Source: Clostridium polyendosporum (GTDB taxonomy: Bacteria > Bacillota > Clostridia > Clostridiales > Clostridiaceae). From it: 64,000 nucleotides of DNA. The notes beneath the pieces are model-generated. The model was not told the origin of the DNA, made no database searches, and worked only from the letters and a program-made list of their open reading frames with translations. Within the stretch, counting starts at the first letter, position 1. Every line of letters begins with the position of its first letter. Of the stretch, positions 41,854 to 52,116 are shown one piece after another. The stretch covers positions 1-64,000 of the forward strand of contig NZ_BOPZ01000007.1 in the NCBI RefSeq assembly GCF_018332455.1. Reading direction: 5' to 3'. The translations under genes were made by a program, and so were the position numbers.

Positions 41854-42711
41854 ATGAGTAATGATTTATTGAAGAAACTCTGCAATGATGATGTTGAGTT
41901 GAAGTCTATTATAGAATCAATACCCAAAGAAAAAATAGATATAATTCTTAATTATAGTGAAAATACAACGGATGTACTAATTAATATCGGAAAAGAGTTA
42001 CTTAAGACTAGCGATTTTTTGAACGCATACTTCTACTTTAATTATATCTATAATAAATTCACCCCTTCAGATTTCAATAAAAAAGCAGTAATTGGAACAT
42101 GCTATAGCTATGTATGCATAATGCTTAATAAATTAGATGAAGCATTAAAAATAACAGAAGAGTTTTTGGTTGAAGAAAAGCATTATACTAAAGATTTAAG
42201 ATACAAACTTCTATTTAATAATATTCTTGCTTATAAACAGAAAGGTGACTTAGATATAGTTTTAGATAAAATTCATTATGTTGAAAGTATATTCCGATTG
42301 AATGAAGTTCATGTCTTCAACATCTTAACACTTAAAGCAAATATATTAAAAGATAAAGGTTATTTAATAAATGCAACTAAAATTCATGAAGTAATATTTG
42401 ATTCATCACATAAAATTGAAAATAAGCTAATATCACTATGTAATGTTTTTGAAATTAGTATAGCTCTAAAAGATTGTGTAAATATAAAAAAATATATTAA
42501 CAAATGTGAGCTTATGATTGAGGAATATTTAAAGATTCCATATAAGATTTATTCTCCATCTATATTCTACAGTATAGGCTTAACTTATAAATTTTTAAAT
42601 GATTTTGAAAAAGCGAAAAAATACTTTTTACACTCTATAGAACTATCAAAGGAATATAAAAACTTCAGCATTTTTACGAAATGCCAAAATGAATTAAAAA
42701 ATATTAAATGA
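41854..42711 (+). CDS. TPR-like helical repeat protein
   Basis: A 285-residue soluble protein made almost wholly of helix pairs with TPR character. Examples are LLKTSDFLNAYFYFNYIYNK, CYSYVCIMLNKLDEALKITE and YSIGLTYKFLNDFEKAKKYF. The last is the best match to the TPR consensus. It lacks an N-terminal helix-turn-helix, so it is not a typical Rap/RNPP regulator, although the size and repeat style are similar. Function is unknown. AAGGTG precedes the ATG. It is a single gene followed at once by a dispersed repeat that could act as its terminator. Confidence 0.7.
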   Translation: MSNDLLKKLCNDDVELKSIIESIPKEKIDIILNYSENTTDVLINIGKELLKTSDFLNAYFYFNYIYNKFTPSDFNKKAVIGTCYSYVCIMLNKLDEALKITEEFLVEEKHYTKDLRYKLLFNNILAYKQKGDLDIVLDKIHYVESIFRLNEVHVFNILTLKANILKDKGYLINATKIHEVIFDSSHKIENKLISLCNVFEISIALKDCVNIKKYINKCELMIEEYLKIPYKIYSPSIFYSIGLTYKFLNDFEKAKKYFLHSIELSKEYKNFSIFTKCQNELKNIK

Positions 42712-42714
42712 ATC

Positions 42715-42830
42715 TGAGCAAGCATTGAGCCTACTAAAGATACACAACTTCAACCCTTAAATAACTGAGTTATGAAGTTGTGTATCTTTAGATTGAGTGA
42801 GATTTCACTTTGTGAAATAACAACAAATAT
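42715..42830 (+). repeat. Dispersed palindromic repeat, copy 9 (complete A-C-B)
   Basis: A module-A remnant TGAGCAAGCATTGAGCCTAC is followed by the C hairpin at 42734-42791 (CTAAAGATACACAACTTCA with its complement, 19-bp perfect stem). Module B, GATTTCACTTTGTGAAATAA with CAACAAATAT, closes it at 42801-42830. It starts three bases after the TPR gene stop codon and is the clearest full-length copy. Confidence 0.88.
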
Positions 42831-42832
42831 AA

Positions 42833-42863
42833 AAGTCATGTAATTTGAAGAATTACATGACTT
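42833..42863 (-). terminator. Terminator of the 51-residue gene
   Basis: The perfect stem AAGTCATGTAATT with its complement and a five-base loop is followed on the minus strand by TTTATATTTG. Confidence 0.85.
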
Positions 42864-42900
42864 TCTTATTAGGATAGATCTTTTGTAAAATTCTTGTAAA

Positions 42901-43056
42901 CTACCATCCATTTTTCTTTGCTTTTATGCCACTTTCATTTATACCAGGCTTCTCAACAGTAGTATTATTCCTATTTTGTGCCCATTGATCTTGGCTTTTT
43001 GTTCCATTAGTCTTAAATGTTTCTTTTGTATGTACCTTTTCATGTTTTGATTTCAT
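42901..43056 (-). CDS. Small hydrophilic protein of unknown function, 51 residues
   Basis: ATG 43056 lies eight bases after GGGAGG, and a perfect terminator follows the stop codon. The protein is very polar: it starts MKSKHEKVHTKETFKTNG, has QDQWAQNRNNTTVE and ends GIKAKKNGW. It has no hydrophobic core and is probably disordered, a composition seen in small spore proteins. I do not recognise a family and infer no function. The 43057-43297 stretch holds only AT-rich spacer. Confidence 0.65.
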   Translation of the reverse strand: MKSKHEKVHTKETFKTNGTKSQDQWAQNRNNTTVEKPGINESGIKAKKNGW

Positions 43057-43297
43057 ATTACAAACCTCCCAAAATAATACTCATATGTTGTAAACATCCA
43101 AATTCATCATTCAATTTTAAAAAGAACTTAGTTATTATTTTATGAAATTCATTAAATAATGAACTTGTTTGTATTTAGTATGTCTATAAATTTATCAAAG
43201 TAAACCTGTTAAGATAAACGCATTTAATTCTTAAGAAGAATTAAAATTATATTATTTATACAGTTACATTTATTTTATTGTAAACAAATCGCTAATT

Positions 43298-43456
43298 TTA
43301 ATTAGTTTTCTTCAAGCTTTCCAAAAACTTAAATAAAATATAATTACCCACTTTACGATATATATATGGCAAAAAATGATTATACCATTTAACAGCATAA
43401 TCATGATTCTTCTCATCATCATAGGAATTATAGAAATTATTTACAAGATAACTCAT
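43298..43456 (-). CDS. Possible small protein, 52 residues
   Basis: A frame from ATG 43456 begins MSYLVNNFYNSYDDEKNHDY and ends LFKFLESLKKTN. It is rich in Tyr, Asn and Phe. The ribosome site is weak (AAAGAAG). An in-frame stop lies about 10 codons upstream, so it may be the tail of a broken gene. It lies just downstream of the 70-residue gene on the same strand. I do not recognise it. Confidence 0.35.
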   Translation of the reverse strand: MSYLVNNFYNSYDDEKNHDYAVKWYNHFLPYIYRKVGNYILFKFLESLKKTN

Positions 43457-43523
43457 TATAGCTTCTTTAAGTATAAAGTAAGGTTACTCTCTGTTCTTAA
43501 TTAACCTAATATGCACAACTTCA

Positions 43524-43736
43524 TCACTTCTCTTTCTCTTTAATATCCTTATTACTTTCTGCTATTTCTTTCAATGCCTCTGCCTGAACACCAATCATAC
43601 TCAAATTGTCACCTAATAATATAAAAAATTGTCCTAATACTACTTGTTGCTTTGGAGTTAAGCCTATTGACATCTGTATAGCAATCAAGCTAGTAAATAC
43701 AGGTAATTCTTCTGGAGATAAATCAAAAAGTGTCAT
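43524..43736 (-). CDS. Small helical protein of unknown function, 70 residues
   Basis: A 70-residue protein starting MTLFDLSPEELPVFTSLIAI, with a central amphipathic or hydrophobic part (QQVVLGQFFILLGDNLSMI) and a charged C-terminal tail rich in Glu and Lys. AGAGGGA precedes the ATG by five bases. The hydrophobic parts are short, so it is probably a small soluble helical protein rather than a membrane one. I do not recognise a family. Confidence 0.6.
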   Translation of the reverse strand: MTLFDLSPEELPVFTSLIAIQMSIGLTPKQQVVLGQFFILLGDNLSMIGVQAEALKEIAESNKDIKEKEK

Positions 43737-43889
43737 GCTATCCCTCTAAAACTATTACTCTAGCTATATTTTATTTCTCCCAAGAAAAAAGTTGTTACTT
43801 TTTACATACTTATTATTAAAAGTATAGTAATTTACATGATATAAAAGTTGTAAAAAATTCGAATTAATATCGTTCCCTTACTATTGTTA

Positions 43890-43950
43890 GATTTCACTTT
43901 ATAAAATCATAGCAATAAGAGTTAAAGGGCATCGAACTCTTTTACTGTTG
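43890..43950 (+). repeat. Dispersed palindromic repeat, copy 10 (B followed by A)
   Basis: Module B, GATTTCACTTTATAAAATCA with TAGCAATAA, is followed by an A-like hairpin, AAGAGTT...GGGCATCG...AACTCTT. This is the order B-A rather than A-B. It lies between the 70-residue gene and the argF terminator. Confidence 0.75.
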
Positions 43951-43960
43951 TCAGATAATA

Positions 43961-44004
43961 AAAAAACCTTTTACAACACTTTATATGCTGTAAAAGGTTT
44001 TTTT
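43961..44004. terminator. Terminator of the arginine operon
   Basis: A perfect 15-bp stem AAAAAACCTTTTACA with its complement encloses a 14-base loop, directly after the argF stop codon. Confidence 0.9.
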
Positions 44005-44006
44005 AC

Positions 44007-44936
44007 TTAACTCTTAGCCATTAACTTTACCATAACTGCCTTTTGAACATGGAGTCTATTTTCAGCCTCTTCAAATATCTCTTTTTCATGCTCTTCAAGG
44101 ATTTCTTCTGTTATTTCTTCACCTCTGTGAGCTGGAAGACAATGAAGTACAAGAGAATCCTTATTTGTTAAATTCATAAGCTCTCTATTTATTTGGAAGC
44201 CTTCAAAAGCTGCCTTTCTTTTTTTAACTTCCTCTTCCTGTCCCATGCTTACCCAAACATCTGTTATCAATACATCTGCTCCAGTAGCAGCTTCCTTTGG
44301 TGAATTAACAAGGTATAACTTACCTTTAGACTCTTTTTCTATTTCCTTAACTTCATCAATTATATGAGCTTGTGGTTCAAACCCTTCTGGTGTTGCTATA
44401 GCTATATTCATACCAAGTTTTAAACAACCAACCATTAATGAATTAGCCATATTGTTTCCATCACCTATAAATGCTACTTTTAACCCTTCGAATTTTCTCT
44501 TAAATTCCTTAATTGTTAAAAGGTCTGCAAGAACCTGACATGGATGTTCATCGTCAGTAAGTCCATTGATTACAGGAACGGAAGAATAATAAGCTAATTC
44601 TTCTACTTCCTTTTGTGAATATGTTCTTATCATTATCCCATCCACATATCTTGATAATACTCTTGCAGTATCTTTTATTGGTTCTCCTCTTCCCATCTGA
44701 ATATCTTTAGAACTTAAAAACAATGCGTGACCTCCAAGCTGATACATTCCTACCTCGAAGGATACACGTGTTCTTGTTGATGATTTCTGAAATATCATCC
44801 CTAAAGTTTTTCCTCTAAGACGATCATGAGGAATTCCGTGTCTTGTTTCATATTTAAGTTGTTCAGCCAACTCTAATATCTCAATTATTTCTTGTTTAGA
44901 ATAATCATTAAGCTTAAGTAGATGTTTCTTATTCAT
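44007..44936 (-). CDS. argF: Ornithine carbamoyltransferase
   Basis: A 309-residue transferase forming citrulline. The carbamoyl phosphate site is FQKSSTRTRVSFEVGMYQLG, the ornithine loop includes VLHCLPAHRGEEI, and HPCQVLADLLTI is conserved. It is the last gene of the operon. Because the operon is purely biosynthetic, the anabolic role is inferred. GGGAGG precedes the ATG. Confidence 0.97.
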   Translation of the reverse strand: MNKKHLLKLNDYSKQEIIEILELAEQLKYETRHGIPHDRLRGKTLGMIFQKSSTRTRVSFEVGMYQLGGHALFLSSKDIQMGRGEPIKDTARVLSRYVDGIMIRTYSQKEVEELAYYSSVPVINGLTDDEHPCQVLADLLTIKEFKRKFEGLKVAFIGDGNNMANSLMVGCLKLGMNIAIATPEGFEPQAHIIDEVKEIEKESKGKLYLVNSPKEAATGADVLITDVWVSMGQEEEVKKRKAAFEGFQINRELMNLTNKDSLVLHCLPAHRGEEITEEILEEHEKEIFEEAENRLHVQKAVMVKLMAKS

Positions 44937-44981
44937 ATTATTCCTCCCTCCCCCAAAACTAACTGAATTTTTAATTAAATT

Positions 44982-46151
44982 TTATATACATTGTACCAAA
45001 AGTTCTACGCCCTTTTTAATTTCTTCTTCACTAATTGTTAAAGGCGGTAAAAGTCTTACGACATTTTGTCCTGCAGTAAGAATTAATAGTCCATTAGATA
45101 GTGCCTTTTCCTGAGCTAGCTTGCTCTCACCTTCAATCTCTATACCTATCATTAATCCTTTTCCTCTTACCTCTTTAATCTTTGGTGAATTTAATCCTTT
45201 TATTGCTTCCATAAGAAGCTGTCCTTTTTTCTCAATTTCTTCTAAGAAACCTTCACTACAAACTTCATCTAGTACCACAGCAGATGCAGTAAGCGCCACT
45301 GGGTTACCTCCAAATGTTGAACCATGGTCTCCTTTTTTAAAGGTATGTTCTACTTTTTCTCCTGCTAGTATAGCTCCGATAGGTAATCCGCCACCTAAGC
45401 CTTTAGCAAGTGTTACTATATCAGGCATAACATCAAAATGATTAAAACCAAAGAACTTTCCTGTTCTTCCTACTCCACACTGTACTTCATCAAACATAAG
45501 AAGTATATCTTTTTCTTTGCATAATTCTGCTACTTGCTTAACAAATTCCTTTTGAAGAGGATGCACTCCTCCCTCTCCCTGAATTGCTTCCATCATTATT
45601 CCACATACTGTTCCATCTAATTCATTAACAAGTGCTTCGAAATTACTTGCTTCTACATATTTAAACCCTTGAGGAAATGGAAAGAAATAGTTATGGAACT
45701 TTTCTTGTCCCGTAGCTGTTAAAGCTGCAAGAGTTCTACCGTGGAAAGATTGTTTTAAAGTAATGATAGTACCCCTACCTTCACCATATTTTTCAAAGCT
45801 ATACTTTCTAGCAAGCTTTATAGCACCTTCATTTGCTTCAGCTCCTGAGTTGCTGTAGAATACCCTCTTCATTCCACTTCTTTGTATAAGCTTTTGTCCT
45901 GCTTCTATAGTTGAAGTGTTGTAGAATATGTTTGATACATGAAAAACCTTATGAAGCTGTTCTGTAATAGCCTCTATAAGCTTCTTGTTTCCATATCCTA
46001 ATGATGATACTCCTATTCCACTAGTAAAATCAATATATTCCTTACCATTTACATCGTAGAGGTAACTTCCCTCTCCCTTTTCAATTGCTATATCTAGCTG
46101 TCCGTAAGTGTCCATAAAGAAGCTGTTCCATAATTCTTTATAATCTTTCAT
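44982..46151 (-). CDS. argD: Acetylornithine aminotransferase
   Basis: A 389-residue class III PLP aminotransferase. The N-terminal EYIDFTSGIGVSSLGY, the GRTLAALTATG region, LLMFDEVQCGVGRTG and the PLP-lysine in DIVTLAKGLGGGLPIGAI are typical of ArgD. It works between ArgC and ArgJ/ArgF in ornithine synthesis. AGGAGGAA precedes the ATG. Confidence 0.96.
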   Translation of the reverse strand: MKDYKELWNSFFMDTYGQLDIAIEKGEGSYLYDVNGKEYIDFTSGIGVSSLGYGNKKLIEAITEQLHKVFHVSNIFYNTSTIEAGQKLIQRSGMKRVFYSNSGAEANEGAIKLARKYSFEKYGEGRGTIITLKQSFHGRTLAALTATGQEKFHNYFFPFPQGFKYVEASNFEALVNELDGTVCGIMMEAIQGEGGVHPLQKEFVKQVAELCKEKDILLMFDEVQCGVGRTGKFFGFNHFDVMPDIVTLAKGLGGGLPIGAILAGEKVEHTFKKGDHGSTFGGNPVALTASAVVLDEVCSEGFLEEIEKKGQLLMEAIKGLNSPKIKEVRGKGLMIGIEIEGESKLAQEKALSNGLLILTAGQNVVRLLPPLTISEEEIKKGVELLVQCI

Positions 46152-46236
46152 CGCTTCCTCCTGTATTTATCAACTTATTTTAATTTATCAATTTAATTTC
46201 AAATCTATATAATCTAACCGCCAATAAACTCTTGGA

Positions 46237-47097
46237 TTACTGATAAATCATAGTTCCTATACCACGGTCTGAGAACAATTCAATTAAAATGGAGTGAGGA
46301 ATTCTACCATCTATGATATGTACCTTCTTAACACCATTTCTTACTGTTTCAACGCAGCTTTCTATTTTAGGTATCATACCTCCACTAATGATCTTCTCCT
46401 CCATAAGCTCTGGAACTTCACTTACCTTTAATTCTGAAATAAGAGTTTCTTCGCTACTTGGATCTCTTAAAAGTCCTGGAACATCAGTAAGAAGTATAAA
46501 CTTTTCAGCTTTTAGTGCTGAAGCTATCTTTGCTGCTGCTACATCACCATTTATATTATAAGTTCTGCCATCTTCTCCGATTCCAACAGTTGCGATAACA
46601 GCAATATATCCTTCTTTCAAGCAGTTATCAACAACTTCCGTATTAACCTTTTTAACTTCACCAACAAAACCTAGATCTTCTTCACCTTCATGCTTTTCTG
46701 TTAGAAGCATGTTTCCATCTATACCACAAAGACCAATTGCTTTACCACCATTAGAGTTAATTAGAAAAACTAAATCTTTATTAACTTTACCTGCTAAAAC
46801 CATTTGAACCACTTCAATTGTTTCCTCATCAGTATAGCGAAGTCCATTAACAAACTTAGCTTTCTTTCCTAGTTTTCCTAGGAAGTTATTAATTTCTGGA
46901 CCTCCACCATGAACAAGTACTACATTTATTCCAACACAGCTCATAAGGATTAAGTCATTAATTACTGCCTCCTTTAAGCCTTGATTCTTCATAGCACTTC
47001 CACCATATTTTACTACAACGGTTTTCCCATAGTACTCCTTAATATATGGAAGAGCTTGAATCAGCGTATTCGCCTTTTCTAAATCTATTTTATTCAA
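46237..47097 (-). CDS. argB: Acetylglutamate kinase
   Basis: A 286-residue amino-acid kinase phosphorylating N-acetylglutamate. The nucleotide site is VVKYGGSAMKNQGLKEAV, followed by VLVHGGGPEINNFLGKLG; the substrate region ILLTDVPGLLRDP is present. The frame opens at GTG 47106, but TTG 47097 has a better distance from GGAGAGG and gives MNKIDLEKA. Either is possible. It lies 26 bp after argJ. Confidence 0.96.
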   Translation of the reverse strand: MNKIDLEKANTLIQALPYIKEYYGKTVVVKYGGSAMKNQGLKEAVINDLILMSCVGINVVLVHGGGPEINNFLGKLGKKAKFVNGLRYTDEETIEVVQMVLAGKVNKDLVFLINSNGGKAIGLCGIDGNMLLTEKHEGEEDLGFVGEVKKVNTEVVDNCLKEGYIAVIATVGIGEDGRTYNINGDVAAAKIASALKAEKFILLTDVPGLLRDPSSEETLISELKVSEVPELMEEKIISGGMIPKIESCVETVRNGVKKVHIIDGRIPHSILIELFSDRGIGTMIYQ

Positions 47098-47123
47098 ATT
47101 TGTCACCTCTCCATACCTTTATC

Positions 47124-48341
47124 TTAAGTTCTATAGTCACCGTTTATTCTTACATATTCATAACTTAAATCGCAGCCCCAAGCCATTCCTTCTTCTTCTC
47201 CCATCTTAAGGTCGATAAGAATAGAAACTTCACTTTCTCCAAGAACTTCTTTAGCTTTTTCTTCACTGAAAGGCATAGCCATTCCGTCCTTGCATACTTC
47301 AACAAATCCCTTAATACTATCAAAAGCAACATCAACTGTATCTGTATTTAGTTCCTCTCCTGAATAACCAAGGGCACATAAAATTCTTCCCCAGTTTGCA
47401 TCTGCACCAAACATAGCAGTTTTAACAAGGCTAGAAGTTATAACTGATTTTGCTAAAGCAACTGCATGATTTTCGTCTAATGCACCTTTAACATAACATT
47501 CTATAAGCTTAGTAGCACCTTCTCCATCTCTTGCAATAAGCTTTGAAAGTTCTATACAAACATACTTTAAAGCATGTAAAAATTTATAGTAGTACTCAGT
47601 TTTTCCAGTTATTCTATCATTACCTGCTTTTCCATTAGCTAAGATAGCTACCATATCATTTGTACTTGTGTCTCCGTCAACACTTATTCTATTAAAACTT
47701 TTATTTGTAACATTAGCTAATGCTTCTTGTAAAAGCTCTCCATCAATATTTATATCTGTAGTTATAAAACCAAGCATAGTAGCCATATTAGGATGAATCA
47801 TTCCTGAACCTTTAGCCATGGCTCCTATAGTTACCTTTTTATCATCTATCATTATAGATACTGCCAATTCTTTTTTCATTGTATCTGTCGTCATAATGGC
47901 TTCTCTTGCATCTATATTTCCACTTCTTCTAATAGAACCTGCTAATTCTTCCATACCAGCTTCTATAAGCTGTATATTAAGAGGCACCCCAATAACTCCA
48001 GTAGATGCTACTACCACATTTTCCTTTGTTATGTTTAACTTTTCTCCTACAAGCTCTGCCATTCTGTTAGCTTTATAAATGCCATCATCTCCTGTACAAG
48101 TATTGGCATTACCACTATTTACAATAATAGCCTGAGCTTTTTTATCTACTAAGTGGTTTTTTGTAACTATAAGCGGAGCTCCCTTAACCTTGTTTTGAGT
48201 ATAAACTGCTACTGCATCACACATAGTTTCTGAATAAATTAGAGCTAAGTCTTTTTTATCCTTTTTCTTTTTTAATCCGCAATGTATGCCTGCAGCCAAG
48301 AAACCTTTAGGAGCTGTAACTCCTCCTTTTAGTATCTCCAT
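47124..48341 (-). CDS. argJ: Glutamate N-acetyltransferase / amino-acid acetyltransferase (ArgJ)
   Basis: A 405-residue self-cleaving enzyme that recycles the acetyl group from acetylornithine to glutamate. The cleavage site is the Thr within PNMATMLGFITTD, and DGDTSTNDMVAILANG is family-conserved. ATG 48341 has AGGAGG upstream; the open frame reaches 48377 inside argC. With ArgJ there is no need for argA or argE, neither of which is present. Confidence 0.96.
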   Translation of the reverse strand: MEILKGGVTAPKGFLAAGIHCGLKKKKDKKDLALIYSETMCDAVAVYTQNKVKGAPLIVTKNHLVDKKAQAIIVNSGNANTCTGDDGIYKANRMAELVGEKLNITKENVVVASTGVIGVPLNIQLIEAGMEELAGSIRRSGNIDAREAIMTTDTMKKELAVSIMIDDKKVTIGAMAKGSGMIHPNMATMLGFITTDINIDGELLQEALANVTNKSFNRISVDGDTSTNDMVAILANGKAGNDRITGKTEYYYKFLHALKYVCIELSKLIARDGEGATKLIECYVKGALDENHAVALAKSVITSSLVKTAMFGADANWGRILCALGYSGEELNTDTVDVAFDSIKGFVEVCKDGMAMPFSEEKAKEVLGESEVSILIDLKMGEEEGMAWGCDLSYEYVRINGDYRT

Positions 48342-48360
48342 GTCATTTCCTCCTAACTTT

Positions 48361-49401
48361 TTAAAAGGCTGGTGCAAGAAGCTTTAATCCCTTCTGCTCA
48401 TCAAAACCCATCATTATATTTAAATTCTGTACCGCTTGACCTGCTGCTCCTTTAACCATATTATCTATAGTTGAGCAAATTATAACCTTTTTAGTTCTCT
48501 CATCAGAATGAACTGATATATGACATAAATTTGAGAATTTTACATTCTTTAAAGCAACTGCCTCGCCTAAAGGAAGTACTTTCACAAAAGGTTCATTTGC
48601 ATAATAGTTGCTTAGTTCCTTATGAATTTCCTCAGTAGTAACCCCCTCAACAGCGTCACAATAAATAGTTGAAAGTATTCCTCTATTTATTGGAAGAAGA
48701 TGTGGTGTAAATGTTACTGGAACATCTTCACCTGCAGCAATACTTAAATTTTGTTCAATTTCTGGAATGTGTCTATGACTTCCAATTTTATATGCTGAGA
48801 AGTTTTCGTTACATTCTGGGAAATGTGTTCCTAATGAAAGTCCTCTCCCAGCTCCTGTAACACCTGACTTTGAATCAGCAACTATACCTTTTTTACTTAC
48901 TAAACTTTTCTTTAAAAGAGGCATTAAAGGAAGAGATATACTAGTTGGATAACAACCTGGATTTGCTATTAATCTTGCTTCTTTAATCTTCTCTCTATTA
49001 AACTCTGGAAGTCCATAAACAGCTTCACCATGAAGCTCTTTAACTGCAAAAGGTTTTCCGTACCATTTTTCATACGCTTCTTCATTAACAAGTCTAAAGT
49101 CTGCACCAAGATCTACTACTTTTTTACCTGCACTTAATGCTTTACTTGCTATTTCTTCACTTAATCCATGAGGAAGAGCTAAGAATAAAAAGTCACTTTT
49201 TTCTATTACTTTTTCTGCACTCTCACACTTTAGAGAACAAATAGAATAAAGGTTTCCGTAAACTTCCTCTATTCCCTTACCTTCAAAGGATGTAGAGCTT
49301 AATCCAACAAGCTCTACATCATCATGATTTAAAAGAATTCTTATTAGTTCCACTCCTACATACCCTGTAGAACCGATTATTCCTATCTTTAACTTACTCA
49401 A
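48361..49401 (-). CDS. argC: N-acetyl-gamma-glutamyl-phosphate reductase
   Basis: A 346-residue NADPH-dependent reductase. The Rossmann motif is IGIIGSTGYVGVELIRIL, and the catalytic Cys lies in LIANPGCYPTSISLPLMPL. The start is TTG 49401 behind AGGAG. It lies between argH and argJ. Confidence 0.96.
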   Translation of the reverse strand: MSKLKIGIIGSTGYVGVELIRILLNHDDVELVGLSSTSFEGKGIEEVYGNLYSICSLKCESAEKVIEKSDFLFLALPHGLSEEIASKALSAGKKVVDLGADFRLVNEEAYEKWYGKPFAVKELHGEAVYGLPEFNREKIKEARLIANPGCYPTSISLPLMPLLKKSLVSKKGIVADSKSGVTGAGRGLSLGTHFPECNENFSAYKIGSHRHIPEIEQNLSIAAGEDVPVTFTPHLLPINRGILSTIYCDAVEGVTTEEIHKELSNYYANEPFVKVLPLGEAVALKNVKFSNLCHISVHSDERTKKVIICSTIDNMVKGAAGQAVQNLNIMMGFDEQKGLKLLAPAF

Positions 49402-49416
49402 AATATCACTCCTAAC

Positions 49417-50796
49417 TTACTCCGCTTTTTTTATAAAAGCATCAAGTTCATCAAGTTGTATTCTTAAAGATGACGTACTCGGTCCACCTATTACTCTTCT
49501 TCTTTCTACACAGTTAGAAAGATCAAGTGCGTCATAAATATCCTCATCAAAAATACTAGAAAAACTTTTAAATTCTTCAATTGTTAATTCTTCAAGAGAT
49601 TTATCTTTTGCTATAGAATAGAATACAAGTTTACCCATAACTTCATGAGCATCTCTAAAAGGCATTCCTTTTTTTACAAGATAATCAGCACCGTCAGTAG
49701 CATTTGTAAACCCTTCACCAGCTGACTTTCTCATTCTATCTTTATTTACCTTTATTGTTGCTAGCATATTAGCAAATATTTCTAAACAAATCTTAACATT
49801 ATCAACACTATCAAAGATCGCTTCCTTATCTTCCTGCATATCTTTGTTGTATGCAAGAGGAAGTCCCTTCATCATTGTTAAAAGAGTTATAAGATTTCCA
49901 TATACTCTTCCGCACTTACCTCTAACAAGCTCTGCAACATCTGGGTTTTTCTTTTGAGGCATTATACTTGATCCTGTTGAGTATGCATCGTCTAGTTCTA
50001 TATAACCAAACTCTGTAGTACACCAAAGAATTATTTCCTCAGAAAACCTTGAAAGATGCATTGCTATTAATGATAAACAGCTATTTAGTTCTATTGCAAA
50101 ATCCCTATCAGATACTCCATCTAAGCTATTTAATGTTACATCTGAGAAACCTAAAAGCTCCATTACCATATATCTATCAAGATTGTAGGTAGTAGTTGCA
50201 AGAGCACCACTGCCAAGAGGCATATAATCCATTCTCTTATAGCAGTCTGTAAGTCTTTCATAATCTCTCTTAAACATTTCAGCATAAGCAAGTAAATGAT
50301 GGCAGAAGTTTATTGGTTGTGCTTTTTGAAGATGTGTATATCCTGGCATTATAGTATGCATATTTTCTCTTCCAAGAGTGAATATAACTTTTTCAAGCTT
50401 TACTATAAGCTTCTTAAGATTTAACACTTCCTTCTTAAGATACATCCTTAAATCTAAAGCAACTTGGTCATTTCTACTTCTTCCAGTGTGAAGTTTTTTA
50501 CCTACTTCTCCTATCTTAGCAGTAAGTAAAGTTTCCACATTCATATGAATATCTTCAGCTGCTTCTGAAAGCTCAACTTCACCATTTTTAATTCCCTCAA
50601 GAATTTCATTTAATCCATTGATAATAGCTTCAAGTTCTTGTTCATTTAATATTCCAATAGAACATAACATTTTAGCATGAGCCATGCTGCCAACGATGTC
50701 CTCTTCATAAAGCCTATAGTCAAAGGATATAGAGGAATTAAAGGAATTCATTATCTTATCCGTTTCCTTCTGGAATCTTCCTCCCCAAAGTTTCAT
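49417..50796 (-). CDS. argH: Argininosuccinate lyase
   Basis: A 459-residue fumarase/aspartase superfamily enzyme, the last step to arginine. It begins [19 protein letters not shown], has the [19 protein letters not shown] segment and the signature [26 protein letters not shown] precedes the ATG. It lies 37 bp after argG. Confidence 0.98.
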   Translation of the reverse strand: MKLWGGRFQKETDKIMNSFNSSISFDYRLYEEDIVGSMAHAKMLCSIGILNEQELEAIINGLNEILEGIKNGEVELSEAAEDIHMNVETLLTAKIGEVGKKLHTGRSRNDQVALDLRMYLKKEVLNLKKLIVKLEKVIFTLGRENMHTIMPGYTHLQKAQPINFCHHLLAYAEMFKRDYERLTDCYKRMDYMPLGSGALATTTYNLDRYMVMELLGFSDVTLNSLDGVSDRDFAIELNSCLSLIAMHLSRFSEEIILWCTTEFGYIELDDAYSTGSSIMPQKKNPDVAELVRGKCGRVYGNLITLLTMMKGLPLAYNKDMQEDKEAIFDSVDNVKICLEIFANMLATIKVNKDRMRKSAGEGFTNATDGADYLVKKGMPFRDAHEVMGKLVFYSIAKDKSLEELTIEEFKSFSSIFDEDIYDALDLSNCVERRRVIGGPSTSSLRIQLDELDAFIKKAE

Positions 50797-50833
50797 TTAC
50801 TCTCCTCCTTAAATCATCATCTGATAGTATATA

Positions 50834-52045
50834 TTATTTCTTATCTATAAGCTTAGCCTTTACTGCTATTGGTAATCCAAATAGATTGATAAATCCTTCT
50901 GCATCCTTTTGGTCATAAACTTCATCTTCTCCAAAAGTAGCTATTTCTTCACTGTAAAGAGAATATGGTGAAGTAATTCCAGCAGTTAAGATATTTCCTT
51001 TATATAACTTAAGCTTAACTTCTCCTGTTACCGTTTCTTGAGTCTTATCAACAAAAGCACTTAATGCTTCTCTTAAAGGAGTGTACCATTGTCCGAAGTA
51101 TACTAACTCTCCAAACTTTACACTTACTAATTCCTTATAGTGAGCTGTTTCTCTATCTAAGCAAAGAGATTCTATTTCTTTATGAGCATAGTAAAGAATT
51201 GTTCCACCTGGAGTTTCGTAAACACCTCTTGACTTCATTCCAACAAGTCTGTTTTCAACTAGATCAACAATTCCTATACCATTCTTTCCACCAAGTTCAT
51301 TAAGCTTTTGAATAATTTCTACTGGTGAGTACTCTACTCCATCTATCTTTGTAGGAATACCCTTTTCAAAAGATAATGTTACATACGTTGGCTCATCTGG
51401 AGCTTTTTCTGGTGATACTGAAAGTTCTAGTATCTTGTCATACATAGGTTCATTTGCTGGATCTTCAAGATCTAATCCCTCATGGCTTAAATGCCAAAGG
51501 TTTCTGTCTTTACTATAGTTTGTTTCTCTTGTAAGTTTTATTGGTATATTCTTTTCTATTGCATAGTCTATTTCTTCATCTCTTGACTTTATATCCCATA
51601 ATCTCCATGGCGCTATTATTTTCATACCTGGAGCAAAAGCCTTTATTCCTAACTCAAATCTAACTTGGTCATTTCCTTTTCCCGTACATCCATGAGCGAT
51701 AGCATCTGCATTTTCCTTTGCAGCGATTTCAACTAATCTCTTAGCTATTATAGGTCTTGCAAATGATGTTCCAAGTAAATACTTTCCTTCATAAACTGCA
51801 TTTGCTTTTAGACATGGTATAATAAATTCATTTACTAATTCTTCTTTTAAATCTTCTATATAAAGTTTAGAAGCTCCCGTACCTATTGCTCTTTCCTCTA
51901 AACCTGATAGTTCTTCTCCCTGTCCTAAATCAGCAGCCATAGCTATAACTTCACATCCATCGTAATTTTCCTTAAGCCATGGTATTATTATTGAAGTATC
52001 TAATCCTCCAGAGTATGCTAAAACAACTTTTTTTATCTTATCCAT
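50834..52045 (-). CDS. argG: Argininosuccinate synthase
   Basis: A 403-residue ATP pyrophosphatase that joins citrulline and aspartate. The P-loop is [20 protein letters not shown], with family segments [16 protein letters not shown] and [22 protein letters not shown] precedes the ATG. It is first in the argGHCJBDF operon, behind a promoter covered by two ARG-box-like sites. Confidence 0.98.
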   Translation of the reverse strand: MDKIKKVVLAYSGGLDTSIIIPWLKENYDGCEVIAMAADLGQGEELSGLEERAIGTGASKLYIEDLKEELVNEFIIPCLKANAVYEGKYLLGTSFARPIIAKRLVEIAAKENADAIAHGCTGKGNDQVRFELGIKAFAPGMKIIAPWRLWDIKSRDEEIDYAIEKNIPIKLTRETNYSKDRNLWHLSHEGLDLEDPANEPMYDKILELSVSPEKAPDEPTYVTLSFEKGIPTKIDGVEYSPVEIIQKLNELGGKNGIGIVDLVENRLVGMKSRGVYETPGGTILYYAHKEIESLCLDRETAHYKELVSVKFGELVYFGQWYTPLREALSAFVDKTQETVTGEVKLKLYKGNILTAGITSPYSLYSEEIATFGEDEVYDQKDAEGFINLFGLPIAVKAKLIDKK

Positions 52046-52079
52046 AAAATTCCCTCCAATGTTCTCTAGTTATTCGCGT

Positions 52080-52116
52080 GTTATAATTATACAACACTAT
52101 TTCATAATTATGCAAG
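52080..52116 (-). promoter_or_regulatory. arg operon promoter with two ARG-box-like operators
   Basis: On the minus strand -35 TTGCAT (52110-52115) and -10 TATAAT (52086-52091) are 18 bases apart. TTGCATAATTATGAA (52101-52115) and TTGTATAATTATAAC (52080-52094) resemble the ArgR/AhrC box (TGNATWWWWATNCA). They sit on the -35 and -10, so arginine-bound repressor would block transcription. The regulator gene is not in the window. Confidence 0.75.
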
